From Halichondria panicea (lineage: Eukaryota; Porifera; Demospongiae; Suberitida; Halichondriidae), in NCBI RefSeq assembly GCF_963675165.1, contig NC_087387.1, positions 1,061,001 to 1,125,000 on the forward strand: a stretch of DNA of 64,000 nt. The letters are read 5' to 3'. A program made the position numbers and the translations under genes. The notes beneath the pieces are model-generated. The model had not been told where the DNA came from, ran no database searches, and worked only from the letters and a program-made list of their open reading frames with translations. Each line of letters opens with the position of its first letter. The first letter of the stretch is position 1. Below are positions 40,088 to 51,134 of this stretch, in pieces.

Positions 40088-40263
40088 AACATTGTAATTG
40101 CACTGTCTGGTTGGATTGAAGTGGTTGATCACATTTCTCTCCCATGCACAGTGTGTTAATCCTTCACAAATAATCGTTTGTGGAAGTAGTAATAATTATA
40201 CGGTATGGCTAGTATTTACATTTAACAACCTCCAGCTATAGAGTGTTTGTTCCTTCCCTACAG

Positions 40264-41130
40264 GAAACTGTGTGTCCTGGACAACAGTCACTCACTGCAC
40301 ACCATCTACTCCCTCGACCACAGTCCACAAGAGGAGACATTCATCAATAGCTCCTACGTCAGCATAGACCACTCCTCCCCCATCCAGCACACCTTCACCT
40401 TCACCTACGCCCACCCTCACACCACATCCAACAAACCACAAGAGACAGTATTCAATGTGATGATATTTACAGCCGACACTATATCCCCCCCCTCAACCCA
40501 CACCAAAGCTAGCACAGTGACAGAGAGTATTGATAGAGAGACTGCGAGTGAGACAGTGTCTAATGGAGGGGCAAAGAGAAGAGGATCGTTTGAAGAGATC
40601 GTCAGCCATTTTCCACTGAGGGAGACAGCACAGTTAAATTTGAATAGACGGCAGAATCACAAGACAATTTGCTCAGCAATGATGAGGATGGTTCTGATTA
40701 AAAGCATTCCAGTATATAACATTGTTAATACGTGTATATTGTGCTTCTGTACTTCATGGGCGTATTTTCACAAGGGTACGATATTCAGCATTTTGCTGAG
40801 CTTGCACTGCATTTAGTTACATTTGTAGATAGAAGAGTCAAGGCTATTGCTAGTATCGGTCACTGACTCCTATTCCCCCCCGGCCCCCATACACACACAC
40901 ACACAGCATCAGCTGCCAACTCCCAATCTGAGGAAGAGGCTATCTATACGCTAACAATCAGCACACCCGACTTGGTGCCCATGGCAATGCTGGTCAGAGG
41001 TGACAGTCGTACTGACAGACACAGACACTGCTCAGGTCACCACACCCATCATAGTCGTGCCCAACGGTGCCACCATGCACACTGAAGCACAATCTAGTAC
41101 TGGAACAATGTACTGCTTCAACATGTTGTT
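40264..41130 (+). pseudogene. Fragment of an unidentified gene, copy 1
   Basis: After an acceptor (TTCCCTACAG) a frame reads KLCVLDNSHSLHTIYSL, TFINSSYVSIDHSSPIQHTF, NVMIFTADTISPP and SFEEIVSHFP. A 4-base addition near 40637 then takes it off the acidic continuation seen in copy 2. A later piece at about 40910-41110 (homologous to 45000-45180) follows a CA-rich intron-like stretch. I do not recognise the family. It converges tail-to-tail with TRIM copy 6. The 5' part of the gene is not present except possibly the 39462-39505 exon. Confidence 0.45.
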
Positions 41131-41290
41131 TAATGCTTATAATTTTCATTTACGTAAGTCTAAATTCTCAAATTTTTGTACACATCACATTTGAAAACGG
41201 TTAATTAAGATAATACAACCACAGATTTGTCACTCAACACACAAAATTAATAGTAATTATGAAATGCAAACTAGTCATGCAAGACAGCCA

Positions 41291-43492
41291 CTAAAAGATA
41301 ACAACAGATCCGGCACTGCACACATACACAAAACCATCATTGTCCACAGCTACTCCATAAAGATGGGAAGTGATATGACCATTACCAAATGATGTGACAA
41401 ACTGACCGTCTTTAGTAAACACTGACACACGATTGTTATCAAAATCAGCAACATAAACAAAGCTAGTAACACACACACCATGAGGGCGAGACAGATCTCC
41501 TTGTCCACTTCCCTTCTTTCCAATCGAGCGAATAAACCGACCACCCATAGTGAGCACTTGAACACGATGATTACTATAGTCAGTGACATACACCATTTGT
41601 TCATTGTCCACTGCAATATCCTCTGGTCCGTTAAAATGTCCATTACCAGTTCCCTTTGAACCAATCTGCTTGACCAGCCGCTCTGTCGTTAATACTTGGA
41701 CTCTGTGGTTGTTCTGATCGCACACAAACACTTGATCACCAGCGACTGCTATCCCTCGAGGCCAGTTGAGTTCCTTTGGACCAATTCCCCTTGTCCCAAA
41801 CCTCTTCAGTAGATCTTCTCTTTTGTTGAACTTGTACACACAACTTTCGCCGTTGTCACAGACATATATGTTGTCCTCCTTGTCTACTGCCACACCAGAG
41901 ATATTGCTAAACCCATGCTTTGATTTGCTGATGCTTCGAATTCGTTCTCCTTTCTTGTCCAACACCAAAACATCACTGTCTCGATCAGTTACAATCAGTT
42001 CTTCTGATGAGTTGAATGCCATATACCGAGGGTTGTTGATTCCTCTTATCACTCTTACTGGTTTGTCCAGCTTCGTAGGGGGTATTTTGACAAACACAGA
42101 GAAGGGGCTTCCTGGGATGGGCTGATTGTCCACTGAGATCAGGAGGTGGTGTCGACCACGTATCCTAGGGGTGTACTCAACACTGTACACTCCATCCCTC
42201 ACAGGCACTGCTTGCAATTGCTGAGATGATTCTTCAACTAGCGATTTTAGAGCCACTTGTATTGTATGATGCTTAAATTGTGTATTACATTCCACAAGAA
42301 TCGAAAAATTGTTAAGTGTACTAATTTCAGCAGTTCTAGCTCCATTTCCTTCGACAGTGAACTTTGTTGGATCCACTTTTCCTTCATACACAAAAACGTT
42401 GTTCTCACACAACTTCTTGAGATCCTCAGAAACAAACCCTTCGACTTCAAAATCATCTTTCTCTACTGGATCAAGATTGGCTGCTTCCTTCCCTCGCTTC
42501 ACCACCTCGGCATCGATTCGACTCACCACCTGCGATTGCATTGTAATCAGTTCTTCATCACTTGCATTCTCCAGTGTACGCTCTACAAAGGCAATCAAAC
42601 TCTGAGCAGTGCCCAGGGACAGGTCCAGACCCTTCTCTTGAACCGTCAGCTTCTCCATCTTTGAATCAGCTAAAACAGAAGATTTTCGTAAAACACGGAC
42701 CTTGCATTGATCGAGAATATCGTGTAGCTCCTGGAACTTGGCATTCACTTGTCTCTCTGTCAGCTCTTTCTGGGCCTGGATCTTCTGTTTAGTTCCTTTC
42801 ACTTGATTCACAGCGGTGCTCAGATCAGGCAGTAGGTTCTTGAGTGGGGAGAGGTGCTCTGTCAGCTTTTTGCGAGTTGCGGGGGCGGCTTTCTTTACAA
42901 ATTCGTAATTGTGTCCAGCGTGTTCAATAACGATACAGTCTCGACAGATGAGCTTGTTGCAATCGAAACAGAAAATCTTTTTTAGTTCCTCGTGATCTTC
43001 ACATTTTGGGGGTGGTGGGTTTTCGAATGTTAGTTCTTTCACTCCGCCCTGTTTGAGCTGTTCCAGAGTAGAGACGATATGTGTAGCAAACACTTTCATA
43101 CGTTGATGAGGTCTTACACAATCCTCACAGATGAAATTGACACACTGTCGGCAGAATGCAGTGGCTTTTCCCCCAGAGCACATTTCACAAGTAGTCTCCA
43201 ACTTGCCGTGGGCTTTCTCCATCCTCGAGTGGAGTGCTTTCATCCGGTTGATGAAGAACGCAGTGGTCAGTCTGTCTGGGTTGTTGTCTGGCAATAGAGT
43301 GGGCTCACGACAGTCGGGGCAGGGGAACGGCTGGTTGGGTCGGTAGCGACTGGAGAGTGTGAGGATGCATTGTTTGCAGTAGTAGTGACAACAAGGGAGC
43401 AGCTTTGGCTTCTGGTAGCGGTCATGACAGATACCACAGGTCACCTCTTGCTCGAGATCAGCAACAACTGGATCAGGTCCTTCGGCCATCAT
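41291..43492 (-). CDS. TRIM-NHL protein, copy 6 (733 aa)
   Basis: All domains are complete; the N-terminus begins with two consecutive Met codons (MMAEGPDP), the second aligning with other copies. Filamin domain and NHL blades 1-3 are almost identical to copy 4 (RDS, NGE, QNN). From TTERLVKQ onward it is distinct: two residues are lost in TTELEPVKQ, blade 4 has YSN, blade 5 FDN, blade 6 AGS, and HITSHLYG is one residue longer. RING and B-box ligands are intact. Predicted RING E3 ligase. A 5' UTR intron lies at 43506-43681. Confidence 0.95.
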   Translation of the reverse strand: MMAEGPDPVVADLEQEVTCGICHDRYQKPKLLPCCHYYCKQCILTLSSRYRPNQPFPCPDCREPTLLPDNNPDRLTTAFFINRMKALHSRMEKAHGKLETTCEMCSGGKATAFCRQCVNFICEDCVRPHQRMKVFATHIVSTLEQLKQGGVKELTFENPPPPKCEDHEELKKIFCFDCNKLICRDCIVIEHAGHNYEFVKKAAPATRKKLTEHLSPLKNLLPDLSTAVNQVKGTKQKIQAQKELTERQVNAKFQELHDILDQCKVRVLRKSSVLADSKMEKLTVQEKGLDLSLGTAQSLIAFVERTLENASDEELITMQSQVVSRIDAEVVKRGKEAANLDPVEKDDFEVEGFVSEDLKKLCENNVFVYEGKVDPTKFTVEGNGARTAEISTLNNFSILVECNTQFKHHTIQVALKSLVEESSQQLQAVPVRDGVYSVEYTPRIRGRHHLLISVDNQPIPGSPFSVFVKIPPTKLDKPVRVIRGINNPRYMAFNSSEELIVTDRDSDVLVLDKKGERIRSISKSKHGFSNISGVAVDKEDNIYVCDNGESCVYKFNKREDLLKRFGTRGIGPKELNWPRGIAVAGDQVFVCDQNNHRVQVLTTERLVKQIGSKGTGNGHFNGPEDIAVDNEQMVYVTDYSNHRVQVLTMGGRFIRSIGKKGSGQGDLSRPHGVCVTSFVYVADFDNNRVSVFTKDGQFVTSFGNGHITSHLYGVAVDNDGFVYVCSAGSVVIF

Positions 43493-43960
43493 TTATAGTT
43501 CAGATCTGGGGAATGCATTTGTAAAAGCATGAAACTAATCTCATGTTTAATTAATGCAAATATTGGCTAGCTAGAAATTGAGTACTAGTCTAGAATGTTA
43601 AATCTGTGAATAATAGTTTGCACTAAGTGATCAATTAGGTCAAGCTAAGCTAGACCTCTGCAGCTAGTTGAAAAAACTTACCTACTAGATCTATATCAGA
43701 AGTTCCTTTCAAGCACATTAATTTGTATGAATCTCAGATACGCCCACTTTTTTGTTTCAACGCCCACACTTTTCTTCCCATCATCCATTCACTTCTTCCA
43801 GAGTCTCAAAAGAAGTGAGTCCACATTGAGCATGTATGGAAACAAATTGGATAAAAACCTATATTTATTTGCATACTGCATATTGCTTAGTACAGTCTAT
43901 CTGGCTATAAACAATCAGGCTCCAGCTATAGAATTGAGTGTGTGTGTTCCTTCCCTACAG

Positions 43961-45185
43961 GAAACTGTGTGTCCTGGACAACAATCACTCACTGCACACC
44001 ATCTACTCCCTCACCACAGTCCACAAGAGGAGACATTCATCAACAGCTCCTACGTCAGCATAGACCACTTCCCCATCCAGCACACCTTCACCTTCACCAA
44101 CGCCCGCCCACCCTCACACCAGATCCAAAAAACCACAAGAGACGATAATATTATTGGATGATGATATTTACGGCCGACACTATATCCTCCCTCAACCCAC
44201 ACCAAAGCTAGCACAGTGACAGAGAGTATTGATAGAGGGACTGCGAGGGAGCCACTGTCTAATGGAGGGGCAAAGATAAGAGGATCGTCTTTGAAGAGAT
44301 CTTCAGCCATTTTCCACCGAGGAAGACAGCTCAGTTTGAAGAGACGGCAGAATCACAAGACAATTTGTTCAGTGATGATGAGGATGGTCCTGATTATGAT
44401 ACGCTGGAGCCTGTTGTCATGGATACGTTGTCAGAGGGTGCTCCTCGAGTTCTCAGTAGCATTGCATACTGAGAAACAAGGTATGTACATGTACCAGATT
44501 GTGTTGCTATAACAGTCATCATATTCATTACCTCGGCATTCCAATCACTATTGTTGTGTACCATTGTTGATGCACTGTGCTACTGCAGAAGAGGTACGAC
44601 ACGCTCGGTGCATCTCTAGCAATTAGTCTCGGATTATCTGCCCACATGTTGTTGTTATTGCTGAGTGTAATCAGGCTAATTGCTTGAGCTGCACTGCGCC
44701 CGTTGTACCTCCTTGAACATTGTGCTGAGCTTGCATTTAATTAGAAGAGTCAAGGCTATTGCTAGTATCTGTAACCGCCCACATGCACACACATTAATTT
44801 TGATGCTGGTATATTGTGCTATATGTGCTGTACTTCATGGGGGTGTATTTTCGTGAGGGTTCGCTATAAGTATGGTGCTGAGCTTGCACTATATTTGTAT
44901 TTGTAGATAGAAGAGTCAAGGCTATTGCTATATCTGTCACTGACTCCTACCCCCCACATGCACACACTCTCTCCCCCCCCCACACACACACAGAGCACCA
45001 GCTGCCAACTCCCAATCTGAGGAATAGGCTATCTACGCTAACAATCAGCACACTTGACTTGGTGCCCATGGCAACGCTGGTCAGAGGTGGGAGTCGTACT
45101 GGCAGACACAGACACTGCTCAGATCACACCCATCACGCCCACCACAGCAGCACAACTGACGGCACTAGTGGAACAGTGCACTGAC
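43961..45185 (+). pseudogene. Fragment of an unidentified gene, copy 2
   Basis: Homologous to 40264-41130. One base is missing near 44010 (CTCACCAC versus CTCGACCAC), breaking the KLCVLDNNHSLHTIYSL frame. The 3' part of the exon holds an acidic frame, FEETAESQDNLFSDDEDGPD then YDTLEPVVMDTLSEG, ending IAY-stop at about 44472. A donor-like AAG|GTATGT follows at 44482. The last block (about 45000-45180) repeats the end of copy 1. No family is recognised; the breaks indicate a duplicated fragment rather than a working gene. Confidence 0.45.
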
Positions 45186-45418
45186 TGTATTTGACTCACA
45201 TCTTAGTTATGCTATTACTTTTACGTAAAGTTCATAAATTCGTTCAATCAATAAACAATATACACATATATACTGGTAGACTACAAAACCACAGATATAC
45301 GCTACTGCACACACACAAATAAGGTAAGTAACAAAGTGAAGACAACCACAAAACACTAAAAGATAACAACAGATCCTTCTCTGCACACATACACAAAACC
45401 ATCACTCACTGTCCACAG

Positions 45419-47515
45419 CTACTCCATAAGAGAAGTGATATGACCATTACCAAATGATGTGACAAACTGACCATCTTTAGTGAACACTGACACACGCTTG
45501 TTAGTATACTCAGCAACATAAAGAAAACTACTGACACACACACCATAAGGGTCAGACAGATCTCCTTGTCCATTTCCTTTCTTTCGAATAAACCGACCAT
45601 CCATAGTGAGCACTTGAACACGATGATTACCATAGTCAGTGACATACACCATTTGTTCATTGTCCACCGCAACGTCCTCTGGTAGGTCATTACCAGTTTC
45701 CATTGAATCAATCTGCTTGACTGGCCCCAGCTCTGTCGTCAACACTTGGACTCCGTAATTCCCTCGATTGCACACAAACACTTCATCACCAGCGACTGCT
45801 ATCCCTTGAGGGTAGTAGAGTTTTTTTAGAACACTTTCCCTCGTCCCAAACCATTTTAGCAGATATCCTCTTTTGTACACGCAGTGTTTGTACCTGTCAC
45901 AGACATAGATGTTGTCTTCCTTGTCTACTGCCACACGAGAGATACTGCCAAACCAATGTATTGATTTGCTGATGCTTTGAATTTGTTTTCCTTTCTTGTC
46001 AAACATCAAAATATCACCGTTCCAGTCAGTTACAATCAGTTCTTCTGATGAGTTGAATGCCATATACCGAGGGTTGTTGATTCCTCTTATCACCCTCACA
46101 GGTTTGTCCAGCTTGGTGGGGGGTATTTTGACGAACACAGAGAATGGGCTTCCTGAAATAGGCTGGTCGTCCACTGAGATCAGGAGGTGGTGTCGACCAC
46201 GTACCCTAGGGGTGTACTCAACACTGTACACTCCACCCCTCATAGGCACTGCTTGTAGCTGTTGAGATGATTGATCAGCTAGCAATTTTAAAGTTGCTTT
46301 AGCTTTTGAAAATTGTCGTGGATGGTGTATATTGATTGAAAAGCAAGCAGGTTTATCGATTTCAGCATTTTTAACTACATCTCCTTCCACAGTGCACTTC
46401 GTTGGATCCACTGTACCGTCATACACAATAACGTTGTTCTTACACAACTCCTTGAGACCCTTATAAACAAACACCTCAACTCCAAAATCATCTTTCTCCA
46501 CTGGATCAGAATTGGCTGCTTCCTTCACTACCTCGGCATCGATTCGACTCACCACCTGCTCTTGCATCGTAATCAGTTCTTCATCACTTGCATTCTCCAG
46601 TGTACGCTCTACAAAGTCAATTAAACTCTGAGCAGTGCCCAGGGACAGGTCCAGACCTTTCTCTTGAACCGTCAGCTTCTCCATCTTTGAATTAGCCAAA
46701 GCAGAAGATTCTCGTAAAACACGGACTTTGTATTGATCGAGAATATCGTGTAGCTCCTGAAACTTGGCATTCACTTGTCTCTCTGTCAGTTCTTTCTGGG
46801 CCTGGATCTTCTGTTTAGTTCCTTTCACTTGATTCACAGCGGTGCTCAGATCAGGCAGTAGGTTCTTGAGTGGGGAGAGGTGCTCCGTCAGCTTTTTGCG
46901 AGTTTCGGGGGCAGCTTTCTTAACTAACTCTGACTTGTGGTCACAATGATCGAACACAACACAGTCTCGACAGATGAGCTTATTGCAATCGAAACAAAAA
47001 ATCTTCTTTGGCTCCTCATGATCCTCGCATTTTGGGGGTAGTGGGCTTTCGAATGTTAGATCTTTCACTCCGCCCTGTTTGAGCTCGTCCAGAGTGGAGA
47101 CGATATGTGTAGCAAACACTTTCATATGCTGATGAGATCTTACACAATCCTCACAAATGAACTGGACACACTGTCGGTAGAATGCAGTGGCCTTTCCCCC
47201 AGAGCACATTTCACAGGTGGTCTCCAACTTGCCGTGGGCTTTCTCCATTCTCGAGTGGAGTGCTTTCATCCGGTTGATGACGAATGAAGTGGGCAGTCTG
47301 TCTAGGTTGTTGCCTGGCAATAGAGTGGGCTCACGACAGTCGGGGCAGGGGAACGGCTGGTTGGGTCGGTAGCGACTGGAGAGTGTGAAGATGCATTGCT
47401 TGCAGTAGTAGTGACAACAAGGGAGCAGCTTTGGCTCCTGGTAGCGGTCATGGCAGATGCCACAGGTCACCTCTTGCTCGAGATCAGCAACAATTGGATC
47501 AGGTCCTTCGGCCAT
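45419..47515 (-). pseudogene. TRIM-NHL copy 7, degenerating
   Basis: The MAEGPDPIVAD start at 47515 aligns with all copies; an open extension of 34 codons upstream lies in the 5' UTR intron region (47538-47649) and is not counted. RING is intact, but B-box 1 has lost a zinc ligand (FYRQC for FCRQC), and B-box 2 carries a divergent block (VVFDHCDHKSELV). In the propeller, KFN and SIG residues are deleted, the blade 3-4 linker is shortened (METGNDLPED), and a one-base deletion at about 45430 gives HITSLME-stop, losing the last ~20 residues that close blade 6. A 4-base insertion 16-20 bases further would restore frame. Probably a decaying gene. Confidence 0.85.
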
Positions 47516-47940
47516 CGTTAGAAATTGTTTCTCAGATCTGAAGAATGCAATTGTGTAGAATGTTGAATATGGCATAAACTTTGTATAATTAGCTATATAC
47601 ATGCTATATACATTCACTATACCTCTGCAGCTACTGTATAAAGTCTTACCTACAATCAGAAAATGGGTTAAGGCATATGGTAAAAGTAAGCAATGAACTG
47701 AAGTAGCAGTAGGCTGCTCTAAGTTGTAAAATTAATGTTATTCATAGCGTTTCACCCAGCTATAGTGTTTTAATGAGATTCATTGCATTTTCTAGTACAA
47801 ATTAATGTTTGCGATTTTACTCAGAAATTAATACTCGCGAAAATATGTAACTGAGATACACCCACATTTCTTCACAGTCATACCATATCTATGGTCATAC
47901 AATATTTGCAGTTAGGCTATAATAATAGCTAGTCCAGTCA
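47516..47940. other. TRIM copy 7 upstream region
   Basis: It holds the 5' UTR intron (47538-47649) and AT-rich sequence only distantly like the other upstream regions. No gene is seen. Confidence 0.45.
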
Positions 47941-50900
47941 TCATTCAGTTAAACTTTCAGTTCTCAAATGATAATCACTTGTCAACACTAGGGACTTGCT
48001 GCTCAGACGACGGTCGCTATGACAGCACTCATCAGACTCGTTAGACCAGGAGTCCTCCCCGCTTAACGAGGCTCTCTCCAGAGGGGCATCTTGATACCAG
48101 CAATTGGCAGCTTCCTTACAATCTCCTTTCTCACAAGTAGACACTTTGACACCATTAAACAAGTTTGTCGGTGCTACAGTGGTTTTCCTTACCTTTGCAG
48201 GCTATACTGCAAGAGCACTGCAACCACAATGTAGTAAATATAGTATTTTGGTTGGCTTCTGTTATGATTGTTAGTAACAAGCCAACAAGATTACTTGCTA
48301 TGGCCTGCAAAATGCAAACTGTAACTGGTTTTAATTTGGCAATTTCAAAACTGCCAAATTAGTGGACCTAATTGCTGTATTAGCCTAAGACGTCAAATTA
48401 AAAATCGCCAAATTTTAATAGCTCACTCACCAAATAATTATAATAGCCGCTAAATGTTCCAGGTGTCTCATATTTTATCTGACTGAAGTGATGGTAGCTC
48501 TGATGGTAGCTCAGCTAACTTGTTGCTTGGTTCATTGTGGCAAAATGATATGAGCTAAAACTTGTATGTATAGCTATAGGGAGCGGAGGGCCTATATTTA
48601 CTAGGCTCAAAATTGGATATTTCCGAAAGCAGCTTGTTGACCTCAAGCATTATAATTATAGAAGGAGTGCTGTGAAAGTAGAGTAGTAACCCCTTGAGTT
48701 GTGTGAAAAGTCTGCAATAGCCAGTATTTTACCCATCATTGATTTTTGTGATGTGTGGGTGGACTAAAATAACACAGACAGGTAATCAGTACATTGTGGT
48801 TGCAGTGCTCTTGGAGTATAGCCTGCAAAGGTATGGAAAACCACTGTAGTACAGCTAACATTGATGATGTCTCTTTAGTGCACAAATAGTTTCTGTTTTG
48901 AGGGTCATGAATTGTTTTGATTTCTTTAGTAGGTAACTGAACCAAAATAGTAATGATCGTGGGGGATTGGTCACTGCTTGTGAGGGGGTGGTTTAAGGTG
49001 TGGGTGTGGTCTTGGCTAGCAGAGAGGTGGAGCTGAGGTATAGTCCTTTAGTGAGGAGCAGGTTAGTTACTGTGTTCTTGCCAACACGATCATAGTAGAT
49101 ATCGACGACACCAACTTGTAGCCCGGATGGTTTCCTGGTAACCTTGGCAAACACCTGTAGTCACATTTAAGCAAGCATGAACAAAATGCACACACTATAA
49201 AACACATACTACATGTATATACACAATTTACAAAGTCTACAGTTTTAGTTCTACTTATAGGCACTTATTATCAGACGGTGGGGGGACTAAGTAAGTGCAA
49301 CCACAAAAAGTTCCTTCTAAACTGCAGCTACTTCACAGAAGCCTTTCGCTACACTATATTCACCATTTTGTGTCGTAGGTGTTTCTATAGTAGCTGTTTG
49401 TCCAGTGGGAATCATTCCTCTCCGTGATTGAATGTTGAGTAGAGGCCGTCAATAGCCGTGGGGAGGGACCACGCCCACTCTCAGTCCGTGGGGGAGCTTG
49501 TAGAGGAGTGACACACTGTGCATCGTTGAGCCACAATCTATCAGCTCCAGTGGAGCCTGAGGTTGTATACACACAGGTGGGGAGATAACAAGCAAATGAT
49601 CAAATGATTGTGCAATCATGTTTGTCTATATAATGTAGCTTCCCCCGAGTATTGTCATTTGTAATTTTAGAAGCAATTATTTAGAAGTGCCTAGAAATTC
49701 AGTCTATTCAGGCTACACAGTTTATAGACTATGGAAGAGGATGTTGAAGGATAATGGCTATAAGTGGCTCTATTGAGCAACAGGCACACCCACTCACCTG
49801 TCCAATGTAGTGTGGTCGATTGACCTCTGTCACTCTAGCTCTCCTGTAGAAGCCATCCTCTTCTCTCTCTTGAGTGCCTCCAACACTCACAAGCACAGCA
49901 CAATACAGTCCAACCATCAACTGCAGAATGTTCCGTATAAAAAGCCATCCATGAATGTACATACTCAAAGCAACATGTAACTCTTCTGCCTCTCACAACA
50001 TGTACCTTATATACAGAGAAACCTCTGACACATTTAAGCACACTAGTTGACAATGAACTGTCGTCCCCAAACTTACTTTTCTACACCAACTAAATTCAAT
50101 GCACTAAATTTAATGGACAATAAATTATCTACAAAGGGACAATATTAATGTCTTGAATAATAAAATGATAGGGCCAAGGTAGTTTGACTGACCTCGCCTC
50201 TGCTCATAGTGTTGGGGTCACTGGTGGTCATGGCAACTGATAGCTCCTCCAGGTCATGCTCTGGGTACTCAGCCAGCTGTATCCAGACACGGTCAGGACT
50301 GTTCACCTGCAGTACTTGCAATGACATCGTTGACAATTGGTCTCCTTGTGTCGGACAATAATACCGTATCCATTGTAGGATCTTTGGGTGAAGGTTCGTC
50401 TATAGTGGTGTCCATTGGATGTACTCTACTGGTGACCTCTGTGAACCTTGTCTCGGCAGCACAAGCACACGGCAATTTTCCAACCATACATTCGGCCAAA
50501 TACTGCAGAGAGTTGTCTTGCGTTGCTATGACTTCATCACTTTGCTGCCGTGTGGTGTCTTATGATACAACAGTTTCTATCGTAATATTTTCAGGGCATT
50601 TCTCTGGCTTCATCCTCTGGGGGGAGGGGCTGCTCATGTACCTCAAATGTAGCTTGCTGTGTAATGAACGTGGCTTCTGCTGCTAATGCTTGAGACATCA
50701 TCACCTGTTTGTTGAGCTCACAAACTAGGGACTGGGCCGTGTAGAGATCAAATTGTCCATCTTCAGAGCTTGGTTGGTCATCAGTGGGTACCGGTACTTC
50801 ATCTTGTTCATTGAGATTGTCACTTTTAGTGAGGTTATTGAGATCTGATTGATAGTGGAGTCTTGCAAGCAGTGGCTCTGCTCTCTCTGTAGTTGTATAA

Positions 50901-50960
50901 TGGGTCCATGCAACTGATGCAGCTTCAGATACAGAGTGTGCTAGGTACTTGTCCATTTTC
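47941..50960 (-). CDS. Tudor-domain protein gene (unit 7-8), most complete copy
   Basis: Readable exons in transcription order: N-terminal region about 50960-50310 (MDKYLAHS; LARLHYQSDL), 50306-50193 (NSPDRVWIQLAEYPEHDL), 49920-49798 (VGLYCAVLVSV, DGFYRRARVTEV), 49556-~49480 (LELIDCGSTMHSVSLLYKLP), 49154-48993 (VFAKV, VGVVDIYYDRVGKN, LLLTKGLYL) and a 3' block 48900-47941 (NYLCTKETSSM, FNGVKVSTCEKGDCKEA, ending LTE-stop). Together these match an extended Tudor domain: core strands, then a nuclease-like half. Such domains read methyl-arginine, often in germline RNA granules. The N-terminal frame is broken near 50597 (REMP-stop), and a 674-bp element splits the 3' block. Exon joining around 49449 (in-frame TGA) is unresolved. 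Confidence 0.62.
48175..48848. mobile_element. 674-bp inverted-repeat element inside the Tudor 3' exon
   Basis: Ends TACAGTGGTTTTCC and GGAAAACCACTGTA form ~59-bp inverted repeats with about three mismatches. The homologous site near 57703 in the next unit is uninterrupted (ggtgcagctgacattgatga). TA ends and TIR form suggest a Tc1/mariner-like non-autonomous element. No coding capacity is seen inside. Confidence 0.8.
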
Positions 50961-51134
50961 ACTTGTAATAAGATGGTAAAGATCCTCATAACACAATCGA
51001 ATCACAAATGATCTTTCCCAAAATAGGCAGCAGGCAGGTAAAGATCATCAGTAGAACTAACTGCTTCTCAATCAAAAGTAAATTATTACATAAATAAAAC
51101 ACAGATTGCTACTGCCCACACACACAAATAATAA

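Noticed and set aside
47516..47617. 34-residue N-terminal extension of TRIM copy 7
   Set aside because: The MAEGPDP start aligns with all other copies and the extension lies in the 5' UTR intron region.
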